Source: Armigeres subalbatus (Eukaryota; Arthropoda; Insecta; Diptera; Culicidae). From it: 64,000 nucleotides of DNA. The DNA lies in NCBI RefSeq assembly GCF_024139115.2, contig NC_085141.1, positions 371,031,925 through 371,095,924 on the forward strand, in the 5' to 3' direction. Both the position numbers and the translations under genes were made by a program. Positions within the stretch are counted from its first letter, which is position 1, and each line of letters starts with the position of its first letter. Under the pieces are notes generated by a model that worked only from the letters and a program-made list of their open reading frames with translations, did no database searches and was not told the DNA's origin. Of the stretch, positions 45,401 to 56,560 are shown one piece after another.

Positions 45401-46345
45401 GAGCCTTTTTTAAGGGGCTCGAAAGCCTTCTTTCAAGAGGCTCGAAACCCTTCTTTTGAGAGGCTCAGAAGGCTCCTTCCAAGAGGCTCGGATGCCTCCT
45501 TTCAGGAACATCAGATGCCTCCTTTCAAGAGGCTCGGAAGGCTCCTTTCAAGAAGCTCGGAAGCTTCCTTTTAAGAGGCTCAGAAGCCTCCTTTCAAGGG
45601 GAACTGAAGCCTCCTTTCAAGAGGCTCGGAAGCCTCCTTTCAAGAGGCTAAGAAGCTTCCTTTCAAGAGGCTCAGAAGCCTCCTTTCATGTGGCTCAGAA
45701 GCCTCCTTTCATGTGGCTCAGAAGCCTCCTTTTAAGAGGCTCGATAGCCTGCTTTCAAGATCCTCGTAAGCCTCCTTTCAAGAGGCTCGGAATCATTCTA
45801 TCAAGAGACTCGAAAGCCATCTTTGGAAGGTTTAAAAGCTTCCTCTCAAAAGCCTCGTAACCCTCCTGTCAAGCGGCTCGGAAGTCTTCGTTCATGACGG
45901 TTGAAAGTATTCTTTCAAGAGACTCGAAAGCCTCCTTTCAAGAGACTGGAAAGCCTCCCTTCAAGAGGCTAGAAAGCTTCTTTTGAAAGGTTTAGAAGCT
46001 TCCTTTCAAGAGCCTCCTTTCAAGAGGCTCGGAATCCTCCTTCCAAGAAACTCGTAAGCCTCCTTTAAAGAGACTCGAAAGCCTCCTTTCAAGAGGCTCG
46101 AAAGCCTTCTTTTAAGAGACACGAAAGCCTCCTTTCAAGAGGCTCGGAAGCCTCTTTTCAAGAGGCTCGAAAGCCTCCTTTTAAAAGGCTTGAAAGCCTC
46201 CTTTAAGGGGCTCGAAAGCCTTCTTTCAAGAGGCTCGAAAGCCTCCTTTTAAGAGGCTCGGAAGGCTCCTTCCAAGAGGCTTGGAAGCCTCCTTTCAAGA
46301 GGCTCGGAAACCTCCTTTCAAGTGGCTCCAAGAGGCTCGGAATCC
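45401..46345. repeat. Minisatellite continued after the insert
   Basis: Same 23-bp monomer and orientation as 41,085-44,670 but more divergent, with frequent point changes and shortened copies. Decay increases to the right and the array dissolves at about 46,345 into GGAAATTC-type sequence. Confidence 0.9.
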
Positions 46346-48500
46346 TCGGGAATTCGGAAAAAAACATTCCGCGGGAAATTAGAAAAAAAATCGGGAAATT
46401 CGAAAAAATGTCCCTGGAAAATTCGGGAAAATCTAAAAGCATTTCGCGAGCAATTCGAAAGAATTTCTCGGAGAAATATAAACTTCATCTGAAAAGTAAA
46501 AAAAAAGAAATCTGGGAGAAATTCTCCTGAAAAACAGATTTTTCCTAAAAAAAATGACGAATTTCCCTTAATCCTGATATTTTTTTAACTAAGGAAACTC
46601 GCAATAAGGATCGTTCTTTGTAAGCAACACTGTATCGTGTCAATTGATCTCAATTTCTGCTGAAAATACATCTGCATCATAGTCTTTGGTTGTTTTCACG
46701 GTCCAAATAGATGCATCACTTACAGAAAATCACACTCCTTTGAAAATGTGGAGAGAAGCCAGCAACTCTGTTTTTTTCTCCCTAAGCTGTAGTTTGCTTT
46801 GTGCTGCGTAAATACACGCCAAGCATAAATGCAACCGAGTTCAAAGGATTTTGTATCGATCTACCAGCAGTCAGCCCACAAAGAGAAATTTCTCGTATTC
46901 GTATCCATAACGTGCCCAGTGGCGTACTGACTGGTGAAGTTAAAGACACGAAACTCTAGATCTATGTTTGCTACGCTATAGAGAAGTTGAAGCTGGCCAT
47001 TTGGTGTGGATGCCTTCGTGGAAAATCGAAGAGCGGAATGTGTTTCGAACAGAGAAAAGCCTTCCATTAGATCCAGGTGAGTGCTTCTTCGGATGCGTTC
47101 CACGAAATTTATTAAAAACGCATAAAGCTTTTTAGCTCGTGATCAGCACGAGAATTTAATTTCATGTGTTATTGAAATGCATTTTTTTTTTAGTTTAAAC
47201 TTAGTTCAAGCCATAGCTTTAAAAATCAGATTCATACTATTACTAACAGCCGTAAAACAATCTCTACCTTCATTTAACCCGGGCAATTTGTATTGAAGTG
47301 AAGTAGCAGGCCTTCAAGAGACCCAACTTTTCCAAACAAACATTAAAAATTAAATGGATAACCAAACTTTCTCTACACAAGTAGTTCGTCGAAATTCGTC
47401 GTTTTCGACACCAACACTCGGCGCCAACAAAAGTAGACGATACGAGCGACGACGGCGACGATCCAATCAATGCAATGCTCCTCCTGCACAAGGGACAACT
47501 TTTCTCACCTTTTAGGCTGGGTATTCTCCCTGGATGGAGGCGGAAAGAGGGAACGCTTCCACAGTACACACCAAAACTATTCCCAAGTATCAGCTAATAT
47601 TTATGTCTGAATTAAGAATTAAAATAAGCAGAGTGCAAAGCGGTGTGCATATTTGACTGCACCGAGCAAAAAGCCGATTTGAAATGTATTGTTGCGAAAT
47701 TTTTGAGCGTTGATACGATGTAGAAAACTTAAGCTCTACAACCGCTTGATGTTGATACAATTTCAAATGGACAAAAAATAAGAACCAATTTTTACTCGGG
47801 TTCGCAAACCGAACATAACACAAAAACCATAAGAAAATTATGTTCGGCAAACTACTTACAGCACTGCTTACAGCTTCTTTACGATGTCGTCGGTAGCAGT
47901 GCAGGCGCGCTCATTGACTTTCAGCCGTACGTACCTACTCTGTATTCCGGTCCGGAAGTGGTTCGATTTTCTCCGTACAGAAATAGTTTTTCCTCACGGT
48001 GGTCGCCGCGTCGGTCGGTTCGATGGTGCTGCGCCTAAAGTTAGACTATGTACTACAAAACACGGGACAACAACAGACAAACTGCACTACACAACTATTG
48101 AAGCAGTAAAGCGGCACTTACGTACAACTGAACGACGATAAGGACCGAATCGCTCGAGCCCGGCGAGTGTTTATGACTGTGCTCGCATTGCATTGTGAAC
48201 TGGCGAGGTTCATCGACTACAAATCTCAAATGCTTTGAATCGGAAAAGGACGAATGGAATTCTTTCGGGGATTGTAAAAAGAATTTATTCGATTAGATTT
48301 AATCTGATTGGTTTGAATCTATCGTCATCCTTATCCTTTTCGCGAATCAAATAGAAAATCTAACGCGAATAAATATGTCTGAATTCGGAAAAAAATCTCA
48401 TATGGATTAAAAACATAATTATATTTCCAAATGGATTTCCAAAAAATTAGTCCCGAATCAGAACAGAATACTTTATCTATGATACCCGAAAGAAAATGGT
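46346..48500. other. aPKC intron: decayed repeat, then unassigned sequence
   Basis: 46,346-46,560 is a decayed short repeat with GGGAAATTCG-like units. At 46,861-47,103 a minus-strand frame of 80 codons carries no domain. At 47,352-47,516 a plus-strand frame of 54 codons starting MDNQTFST is Arg-rich (YERRRRRSNQ) and unrecognised. The GC-richer part at 47,880-48,200 has an initiator-like TTCAGTTGT on the minus strand near 48,127 followed by donor-like sequence, so an alternative non-coding first exon is possible but unproven. Confidence 0.3.
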
Positions 48501-48505
48501 TGGAA

Positions 48506-48800
48506 CACCCAACCGGCGGTTGTTAGATTTTCAAACAATTCTGTATAAGAATCTACCAAAACCTGTATAAGAATTGGGCATATGCGAAATTGTTAGATTC
48601 TTATACAAATATTGTATAAGAATCTAACAATTTTGCAAGGTTTTCTTACATTTTTTGTATAAGAATCTAACAATTTTGCAAGGTTTTTTTACATTTTTTG
48701 TATAAGAATCTAACAATTTCGCATATGCCCAATTCTTATACAGGTTTTGGTAGATTCTTATACAGAATTGTTTGAAAATCTAACAACCGCCGGTTGGGTG
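48506..48800. mobile_element. Palindromic MITE with perfect 101-bp arms
   Basis: Bases 48,506-48,606 and 48,700-48,800 are exact reverse complements, starting CACCCAACCGGCGGTTG. The centre carries a tandem repeat of 43 bp (starts at 48,614, 48,657 and 48,700) containing GTATAAGAATCTAAC. If the element starts at ACCCAACC (48,507), the flanks GAAC (48,503-48,506 and 48,800-48,803) form a possible 4-bp target duplication. Perfect arms suggest a recent insertion or ongoing correction between arms. No coding capacity; superfamily not assigned. Confidence 0.85.
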
Positions 48801-48939
48801 AACAGACTCCCGAGTAGACGAAAATAGCTCAATAATATCAAATGTTGATAAGTAAGCAAAATGAGATAGGAACATCCAAACAAAAATTCAAAAGGAATCC
48901 CATCTGAGTATCGGAGGGACTGCAATATGGGAATTGTTG

Positions 48940-51690
48940 ATCCGGGCTTCGAAAGGACTCTCATCTGGGATTCGGAAGATATCTCATCCAGGATTTGAAG
49001 GAAATCTCGTCTTCGAACAAAATCCCATTCGGGATTCGAACAGAATTTCATTCAGGATTCAGACAGAATCCCATTCTGGAAAAGGGCAGAATCAAATTCG
49101 GGATTCGAACAGAATTCCATTCGGGATTCAAACAGAATCCCATTCGAGATTCGAACAGAATCCCATCCGAGATTCAAACAGAATCCCATTCGGGAATCAG
49201 AATCCCATTCGGGATTCGAACAGAATCCCATTCGGGATTCGAACAGAATCCCATTCGGGATTCGAACAGAATCCCATTCGGGATTCGAACAGAATCCCAT
49301 TCGGAATTCGAACAGAATCCCATTCGGGATTCGAACAGAATCCCATTCGGGATTCGAACAGAATCCCATTCGGGATTCGAACAGAATCCCATTCGGGATT
49401 CGAACAGAATCCCATTCGGGATTCGAACAGAATCCCATTCGGGATTCGAACAGAATCCCATTCGGGATTCGAACAGAATCCCATTCGGGATTCAAACAGA
49501 ATCCCATTCGGGATTCGAACAGAATCCCATTCGGGATTCGAACAGAATCCCATTCGGGATTCGAACAGAATCCCATTCGGGATTCGAACAGAATCCCATT
49601 CGGGATTCGAACAGAATCCCATTTGGGATTCGAACAGAATCGCATTAGGGATTCGAACAGAATCCCATTCGGATTCGAACAGAATCCCATTCGGGATTCG
49701 AACAGAATCCCATTCGGGATTCGAACAGAATCCCATTCAGGATTCGAACATAATCCCATTCGGGATTCGAACAGAATCCCATTCGGGATTCGAACAGAAT
49801 CCCATTCGGGATTCGAACAGAATCCCATTCGGGATTCGAACAGAATCCCATTCGGGATTCGAACAGAATCCCATTCGGGATTCGAACAGAATCCCATTCG
49901 GGATTCGAACAGAATCCTATTCGGGATTGGAATAGAATCCCATTTGGGATTCGGACAGAATCCCACTCGAGATTCCAACAGAATCCCATCAGTGATTCGA
50001 ACAGAATCGCATTCGGGATTCGAACAAAATCCCATTCGGAATTCGAACAGAATCCCATCCGTGTTTCGAACAGAATCCCATTCGGGATTCGAACAGAATC
50101 CCATTCGGGATTCGAAAAGAATCCTATTTGGGATTCGAACAGAATCCCATTCGGGATTCGAACAGAATCCCATTCGGGATTTGAACAGAGTCCCATTCGG
50201 AATTCGAACAGAATCCCATTCGGAATTCGAGCAGAATTCCAATCGGGATTCGAGCAGAATTCCAATCGGGATTCGAATAGAATCTCAATCGGGATTCAAA
50301 CAGAATCCCGATCCTGATTCGAATACAAACCCAATCGGGATTCGAACAGAATCCCATTCGGGATTCGAACAGAATCCCGTTCGGGATTCGAACAGAATCC
50401 CGTTCGGGATTCGAACAGAATCCCGTTCGGGATTCGAACAGAACCCCGTTCGGGATTCGAACAGAATCCCGTTCGGGATTCGAACAGAATCCCATTCGGG
50501 ATTCGAATAGAATCTCAATCGGGATTCTAACAGAATCCCATTCGGGATTCGAACAGAATCCCAATCGGGATTCGAACAGAATCCCATTCGGGATTCGAAC
50601 TGAATCCCATTCGAGATTCGAACTGAATCCCATTCGAGATTCGAACTGAATCGCATTCGGGATTCGAACAGAATTCCATTCGGGATTCGAACAGAATCCC
50701 ATTTGAGATTCGAACAGAGCCCCATTCGGGATTCGAATAGAACCCCATTCGGGATTCGAACAGAATCCTGTTCGGATTTCGAACAGAATCCCAGTCAGGA
50801 TTCGAGCAGAATCCCACTCGGGATTCGAACAGAATCCCACTCGGGATTCGAACAGAATCTCACTCGGGATTCGAAGAGAATCCCATTCGGGATTCGAACA
50901 GAATCCTATTCGGGATTCGAACAGAATCCCATTCGGGATTCGAACAGAATCCCATTCGGGATTCGAACAGAATCCCATTCGCGATTCGAACAGCATCCCA
51001 TTCGCAATTCGAACAGAATCCCATTCGGGATTCGAAAAGAATCCCATTCGGGATTCGAACAGAATCCCATTCGGGATTCGAACAGAATCCCATACGGGAT
51101 TCGAACAGAATCCCATTCGGGATTCGAACAGAATCCCATTCGGGATTCGAACAGAATCCCATTCAGGATTCGAACAGAATTCCATTCGGGATTCGAACAG
51201 AATCCCATTCGGGATTCGAACAGTATCCCATTCGAGATTCGAACAGAATCCCGTTCGGGATTCGAACAGAATCCCGTTCGGGATTCGAACAGAATCCCGT
51301 TCGGGATTCGAACAGAATCCCATTCGGGATTCAAACAGAATCCCATTCGGGATTCGAACAGAATCCCATTCGGGATTCGAACAGAATCCCATTCGGGATT
51401 CGAACAGAAGCTCATTCGGGATTCGAACAGAAGCCCATTCGGGATTCGATCAGAATCCCATTCGGGATTCGAACAGAATCCTATTTGGGATTCGAACAGA
51501 ATCCTATTCGGGATTCGAACAGAATCCTATTCGGGATTCGAACAGAATCCCATTCGGGATTCGAACAGAATCCCATTCGGGATTCGAACAGAATCCCATT
51601 CGGGATTCGAACAGAATCCCATTCGGGATTCGAACAGAATCCCATTCGGGATTCGGACAGAATCCCATCCAGGATTCGGAAGGAGTCCCA
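48940..51690. repeat. Minisatellite, 23 bp monomer with GAATCCC/GGGATTC stem
   Basis: About 118 copies (estimate) of a 23-bp monomer with core GAATCCC-ATTC-GGGATTC, a perfect 7-bp stem and 4-base loop, joined by a GAACA spacer. The core 49,200-49,930 is nearly uniform; outer copies are more varied, with a CCGTTC subfamily at about 50,378-50,480 and 51,250-51,310. It is unrelated in sequence to the other minisatellite but of the same period and design. It lies 310 bp from the aPKC exon at 52,000. Open frames on both strands (up to 422 codons) are repeat translations. Confidence 0.95.
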
Positions 51691-51999
51691 GTTAGATCCC
51701 GATCAGGTTTTGAAAACGATCACAGCAGAGATTCAACCAGAATGTCGATGAAATTCGATCAGAATCACAAATGAGATTTGATCAAAATCTAAGATAATCG
51801 TTGAACAGAATCTCAGTTGGGATTGAAAAAGAATCACGAATAGAATTTAAATGGCAATTATTGAAGAGTTGTATTTCAAACATAGTTTAGTCAAAATATA
51901 ATAAAACAAGAGATCAAAAATCGACTGGCAAAGCTTAAGAAAGGGGATCCGTTGCAAAAAAAAACACCGACTGCCCCCATTTGGCCAACCATAACTTAC

Positions 52000-52121
52000 G
52001 GATCGTCCGGGGTCAGCTCGGGCGGTTCCCGCGTAAACTGCGGATCAAAGTGACAGGTGATGTCCTGGTCGCACCCATCGAACGACGGAATGTACGGCGG
52101 AGAGACCTCTTTTTGCGCGAG
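52000..52121 (-). CDS. aPKC: aPKC penultimate exon, alternative form B (C-tail with turn motif)
   Basis: Minus strand, 122 nt, 40 codons plus two bases, from acceptor AACACATAG|CTCGCG to donor GATCC|GTAAGT. It encodes LAQKEVSPPYIPSFDGCDQD, then ITCHFDPQFTREPPELTPDD. Layout matches form A: same start (L-x-QK), PP-(F/Y)-x-P, an F-x-x-(E/Q)-F-T block and LTPDD with the turn-motif Thr. It differs by two extra residues and by keeping Asp in the NFD-like motif (HFDPQF). Phases are identical to form A, so it can replace it before the terminal exon. A branch-point-like CTTACTAC and pyrimidine-rich stretch precede the acceptor. It could instead be a relic of a tandem duplicate, but no second terminal exon lies next to it. 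Confidence 0.72.
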
Positions 52122-54640
52122 CTATGTGTTACGCGTGTAGGTGGGTGGGTAGTAAGCCGGAACCCGATTGCGAGAGGGGACGCACAACAACGGTTAAATG
52201 GCACGATTAGAGTGTATGTGAGAGAGATAGAACGCACGCGGGTGTCACAGTCAAATCCAGTTGATAGCGATAATAATTTTAAAAAAACGAGAAATATTAA
52301 ATCTAATAGGCACTGTCAGAGACGTATTTACAGCCATGGGGTTGGTTTGTGTTGAGGGTGAAGGATCCCACTTGAAGAATCTACTATTGTTATAATGGAT
52401 GATAATGAGGATTATTGATAACTGGCTGTACCATTATTTGAAATATTGTGAGAACAAAAAACTAATTATGAATGCAGTTAGGACTACTGATGCAGTGCTC
52501 GTGTTTAGTGTGAAAAGGAAATGGGATAATTAATAACTAAAAGTGATAAATAGATGAGCGGCAACATGGAATAATTTTCAATTGGAAACGATTGTCAATC
52601 GAATAGTCACGTACATCCATGAACAAGGGTTGAAAAACCCGCAACAGGTCACGTTAACACTCAAAACAGAATGTTGGTATTTTCTTTAATTTGTTTATTA
52701 AACTCGATTTTCGATGGAGTTGAAATAATTTCACCAAAGTGGGACGCCAAGAATTATGGGTTGGGTCGTAAGAAAAACAATCTCTGGTACAAAAGAAATC
52801 AGTGGCACTGACCCAAAACATTTGACTCACAGTTCTAAGAAATAAACAGGTTGAGAGAAATTCAGGAAATCAGTCTTTAAAATGCACTAATTTGGTGGGA
52901 CACACAAAATTGAACACTTAGAAGACTATCTGAAATGTCATTAACTAAGTCAACATGGATACGATTGTGCTGATAGTCGTAAAATTTTACAAAATGAAAT
53001 AATTAGGGGTGTATAATTTGTTTTCAATTATTAATTGCTTTCATAAAGAAAATAATTTCGAAACAATGAACATTTGACCACGAGGCGAGACTCTCGATAA
53101 AATATATTTTAAAAATGAAGCGTTGCCCATTAATTTAGTTTTCTGCAAACACAATCTCCAAATATTATTATATTCTGTTCTGATCATTTGAATATTGCAG
53201 TAACTGGAACTACCACATTGAGAATGTATTACCAAACTATTCACCCCTTCAGTTGATTCATTATGCAATTTTACTGAAAATGGTCAATCACGCGGAAGCA
53301 ACCACATATATGGTAATGGTAGTTCGAGCTAAGCTGAGCTAAGCAGTAATTCTGGTTTAATCACCGACAATATTTCTGAATATCACACAAATCATAAACA
53401 CAATTTTAAATTAAATAATCGCTGATAATTCCAAAATAATGAGATCCTCCCACTCGCCCACGTTTGCCCGTGCAGATTAAATCTAATTGCACTCCGAGTC
53501 ACATTAGATGGCATCGAACAAAATGGTGGCAGAGTAGAATTTCTAACGACGGTGGCTCCGCCGCCGCGCCTAAACTAATCGTTTCCTTCTCTGCCGACTA
53601 TCGTCATCCATGGTGGATCTATCCCGCCTCGGGAGTCTCACCGGAGGCCTCGACTACGGTCCTTCGAGAGTCAAGTGACGGGGATGACGACGACGACGTT
53701 GAGAAGGACGCAATCTGGAAATGATTATTTGCGCCATCATTTGCCATCATCGTTATCATTATCTTAATTTTCAGTCCCGGTATGTCGCCGTTCCGATGAG
53801 GTGCGGCTGCAGCAGCTATCAGCGAATGTAGAAGCTGTCAAGTGTCCCACTAAAACGAAGCATGATGGGCTGGGCTGTCGCCAACATGTGAAGGATAATG
53901 CTAGGCAATTGGATACTGCCGGCCGAGGAAGATTGACATCCTACTACCATTAGTGCTGATAATGTGATGTGCATTTAGCAATTCGATAGATAAGTAGCTC
54001 TGGAAATAATCGTATTTTGCTTCGGTTAATTAGAAAATGAGGGTACATTTGAAATCAGTGTATATAAATCTGGCAAAAACTGTGAACTGACTTTAGTTTG
54101 ATTCAATTTATACTTCGCAACATGTTTATACGTTGCGACCAAATCAAACAAAGTTAGATGCAATATTTCTCGGAATTAAAACCAAATCCATTTAAATTAT
54201 TTACATAATAACAAAGCGCAAGTACACGCGGACAAATATTGGTTTATTATCGATAACCAGGGTCAATTGTTAGACTATGAAATTAGCAATTCGATACAAA
54301 CTGCAGCCTTTCATAGCAACTATAATAAACAAGCAAGGCTGAAAATATATGAACGGTCACACGGGACCAAACCTGGCCAGCGACGATCTTCCGTGCCGTG
54401 GAAGTGATCAATTATCCACCGAATGAATGGACGTTGATAATTACTGTCACGTACGCGTAGTTGGTTGCTGATAACGGGAAAATTTCCCTCCATTTTTTTT
54501 CGCACAAAAACTCACACCCCAAACCAATGCCAATTTGCCGATCCATGTCCACCATGCGACGAATGATGGCGACGCTGCCGCCGCCCGATGCCCAAATCGA
54601 CCGCCGGGCGACGAATGATTGAGTGGTTCTGACGAATTTC
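52122..54640. other. Upstream intron or intergenic sequence, no supported exon
   Basis: Reading the minus strand for PKC kinase motifs (DFG, APE, HRD contexts) found none. A GC-richer patch at 53,540-53,730 with an open frame of 86 codons has no domain. The direct neighbourhood of 52,122-52,260 is pyrimidine-rich on the minus strand, as expected upstream of an acceptor. Confidence 0.4.
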
Positions 54641-54650
54641 ACTTACAGCG

Positions 54651-54730
54651 ACGCACGTTGCGGCTGCTGCGGTACCCAAACCGCGCGCTGGCTCAGACTC
54701 AGCGGACTCTGCACCGGTGACGGCACCATC
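54651..54730 (-). other. Candidate short exon, MVPSPVQSP... on the minus strand
   Basis: A GC-rich segment encodes a 28-codon frame starting MVPSPVQSPLSLSQRAVW, rich in Pro, Gln and Ser. It ends at a good donor GTCGCT|GTAAGTG. The donor leaves two bases over (phase 2), whereas both aPKC C-tail exons need phase 0, so it cannot join them in frame. It may be a 5' exon of another transcript, or chance. It sits in a GC-rich island (54,540-54,730). Confidence 0.25.
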
Positions 54731-54739
54731 GATTGTAAT

Positions 54740-56340
54740 TTATAGGTAATTATTTTCATAAATTTAATTGAAAAACAATTATCGCGATGAATGATGCGAG
54801 TTGCAGGGTGCAAGTTTTTTTTTTTCCTTTTTTCGATGGTTGAGATAAAAAACATATACAAAATGGAGAAAATGTATATTTATGAGGAAATCTGGTCAAT
54901 GTTATCACACCCAGTGTCATCAGATTGATTATGTTCCCCGAAATGGATAAAGCGACTACGAAAAAGTATGATGTTTTGTAGAAAATTCACTGGAATCGGA
55001 ATATCATTTATAGTGGACAATCTGACCGAAATACCTCGAAAACTATGAATCAAACTGTCGCAACACAAGTTGAAAATAGATACCTAATCAGTTACTTTTC
55101 TGACAAAAAATAGGTTTCTCGAATGTTCCTGACAGAGACCCCTATACTGGATTCATCCGAATTACCATGAATAATTTCTCGGAATTTCCACGGAAAAATC
55201 TTTGGAATTTCCATGACTTTCTCGAGGAAAAATTTCCTTACGATTCCCAAAGAATTTGTCGATGAAAATTTGGAAAATTTCCTTGGAAATAACGAAGCTT
55301 TTCCGTAGGAAAATCAGAATTTCTTGATAAAATATTCCTGGAATATTCAAATTCTTGGGAACTTCCAAAGAACATACTTTGGGATTTCTTCAGGAAATTC
55401 AGTAGAATTACTTCGAGAAATTCAGAGTTTCCTCGAAATATTTTTTTGAAATTCCTGCGATAGAAATTCGAAAGAAAAATCAGTAGGGTTGTGTGCAAGA
55501 CACGACCGACCGACGTGAACTACGAAAAACCTTTTGAGGTAATGATAATTGTAGGTTGGTAAACGCTACAGACTCTACGTATAGCCAAGCGAATATGTTT
55601 TATACTTTGAAGAAAATTCGTCTTGGATCAACTTTCTCCTGTTACCAATCAACTCTTTTCTATAGTCCAATTTATTTTCAATAATGCGCATTTCCAATCA
55701 CTAATAGCAATAAAACCAAAGTCAGAATCTTGCGAGAAAATTTAACTTTTCGACGCAATCATATTCAATTCTTGTCACCTGCCGACGGCCACCGCTTGGA
55801 CCTATACTGATGCCATCAAATTTCAGTCTCAAAGTCTTGCGAGAAAATTTCACTGGATGCCATGAATTTTCTACAGTCACAGTACAGCCCTTTTACTTTC
55901 TTTCGAATATAATAGTGGTCCTGACAAGAACCGATTTATTTTCAATAATGTGCTTCTTCAATCATTATCAGCAACCACTCAATAGTTTGAATCTTGCGAT
56001 AAAAATCTGACTGCGGATGGAACCGCTACTGGGACGTTGTACGACTGAAACGTGGGTAGTCTTACCATTTAGCGGTAAATCATCGAGAGGTCGGCCAGTA
56101 GCAGTATCAAGTGAAATTTATTGGACGGTGATCGTCGGCGCGATTGCTACAGAAAATTCGGCGTGGCGATGGCATGGGTAGCGGCATCAGTGGGGGTCAT
56201 CGATGGTGGAGCGGCGAATTATCGGTGGTCGGGCCGATAGCAACACTCGTAATTTTTTTCGCATCGGTGCCGTATGCAGAATTAATGCTCACAAATCATA
56301 TTTGACTCGCAGGCTTCGAACAATGAATCGCCTGCTTTGG
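54740..56340. other. No supported gene; decayed repeats
   Basis: 55,150-55,480 is a decayed GGAATTCC-type repeat. At 55,489-55,530 begins a block (GTGTGCAAGACACGACCG and CGACGTGAACTACG) matching one near 15,289. Two short related blocks near 55,735 and 55,830 share CTTGCGAGAAAATTT. The rest shows no signal. Confidence 0.4.
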
Positions 56341-56344
56341 GCGT

Positions 56345-56560
56345 GCTTACAGCGGCACACTAGGAGTTAACTTTTGGAAATCAGTATGGCGAAAGGCATC
56401 TAAGGTTTAATATCTCGAAAATAAGAACCTTAATCAAAAAATATTTGGTAGGCGTAGTAGCGGACACCTTCCTACATAACTGATACCAGTTTTCCGTGGA
56501 AAGTTCCTACTGTTGAGAAAACCCGAATTAGTTTTTGACCCGCATTAGTTTTTCACCATA
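56345..56560 (+). repeat. Quasi-palindromic repeat, copy 1
   Basis: It contains AGTTAACTTTTGGAAATCAG, TATGGCGAAAGGCATCTAAG, GGTAGGCGTAGTAGCGGACA and AAAGTTCCTA. Same orientation as copy 3; the right end is cut short. Its left and right halves are related in inverted orientation, as in a MITE that folds on itself. Confidence 0.7.

Noticed and set aside
46861..47103. 80-codon minus-strand frame as an aPKC or receptor exon
   Set aside because: No PKC motif, no convincing splice sites, and no recognisable family.
26525..51690. CRISPR-like array of short palindromic repeats
   Set aside because: The hairpin units are directly tandem with no unique spacers, the host is eukaryotic, and no cas genes are present.
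48934..51695. Open frames of up to 422 codons on both strands
   Set aside because: Translation of a stop-free 23-bp palindromic minisatellite. Being open on both strands at once is expected from the repeat, not from coding.
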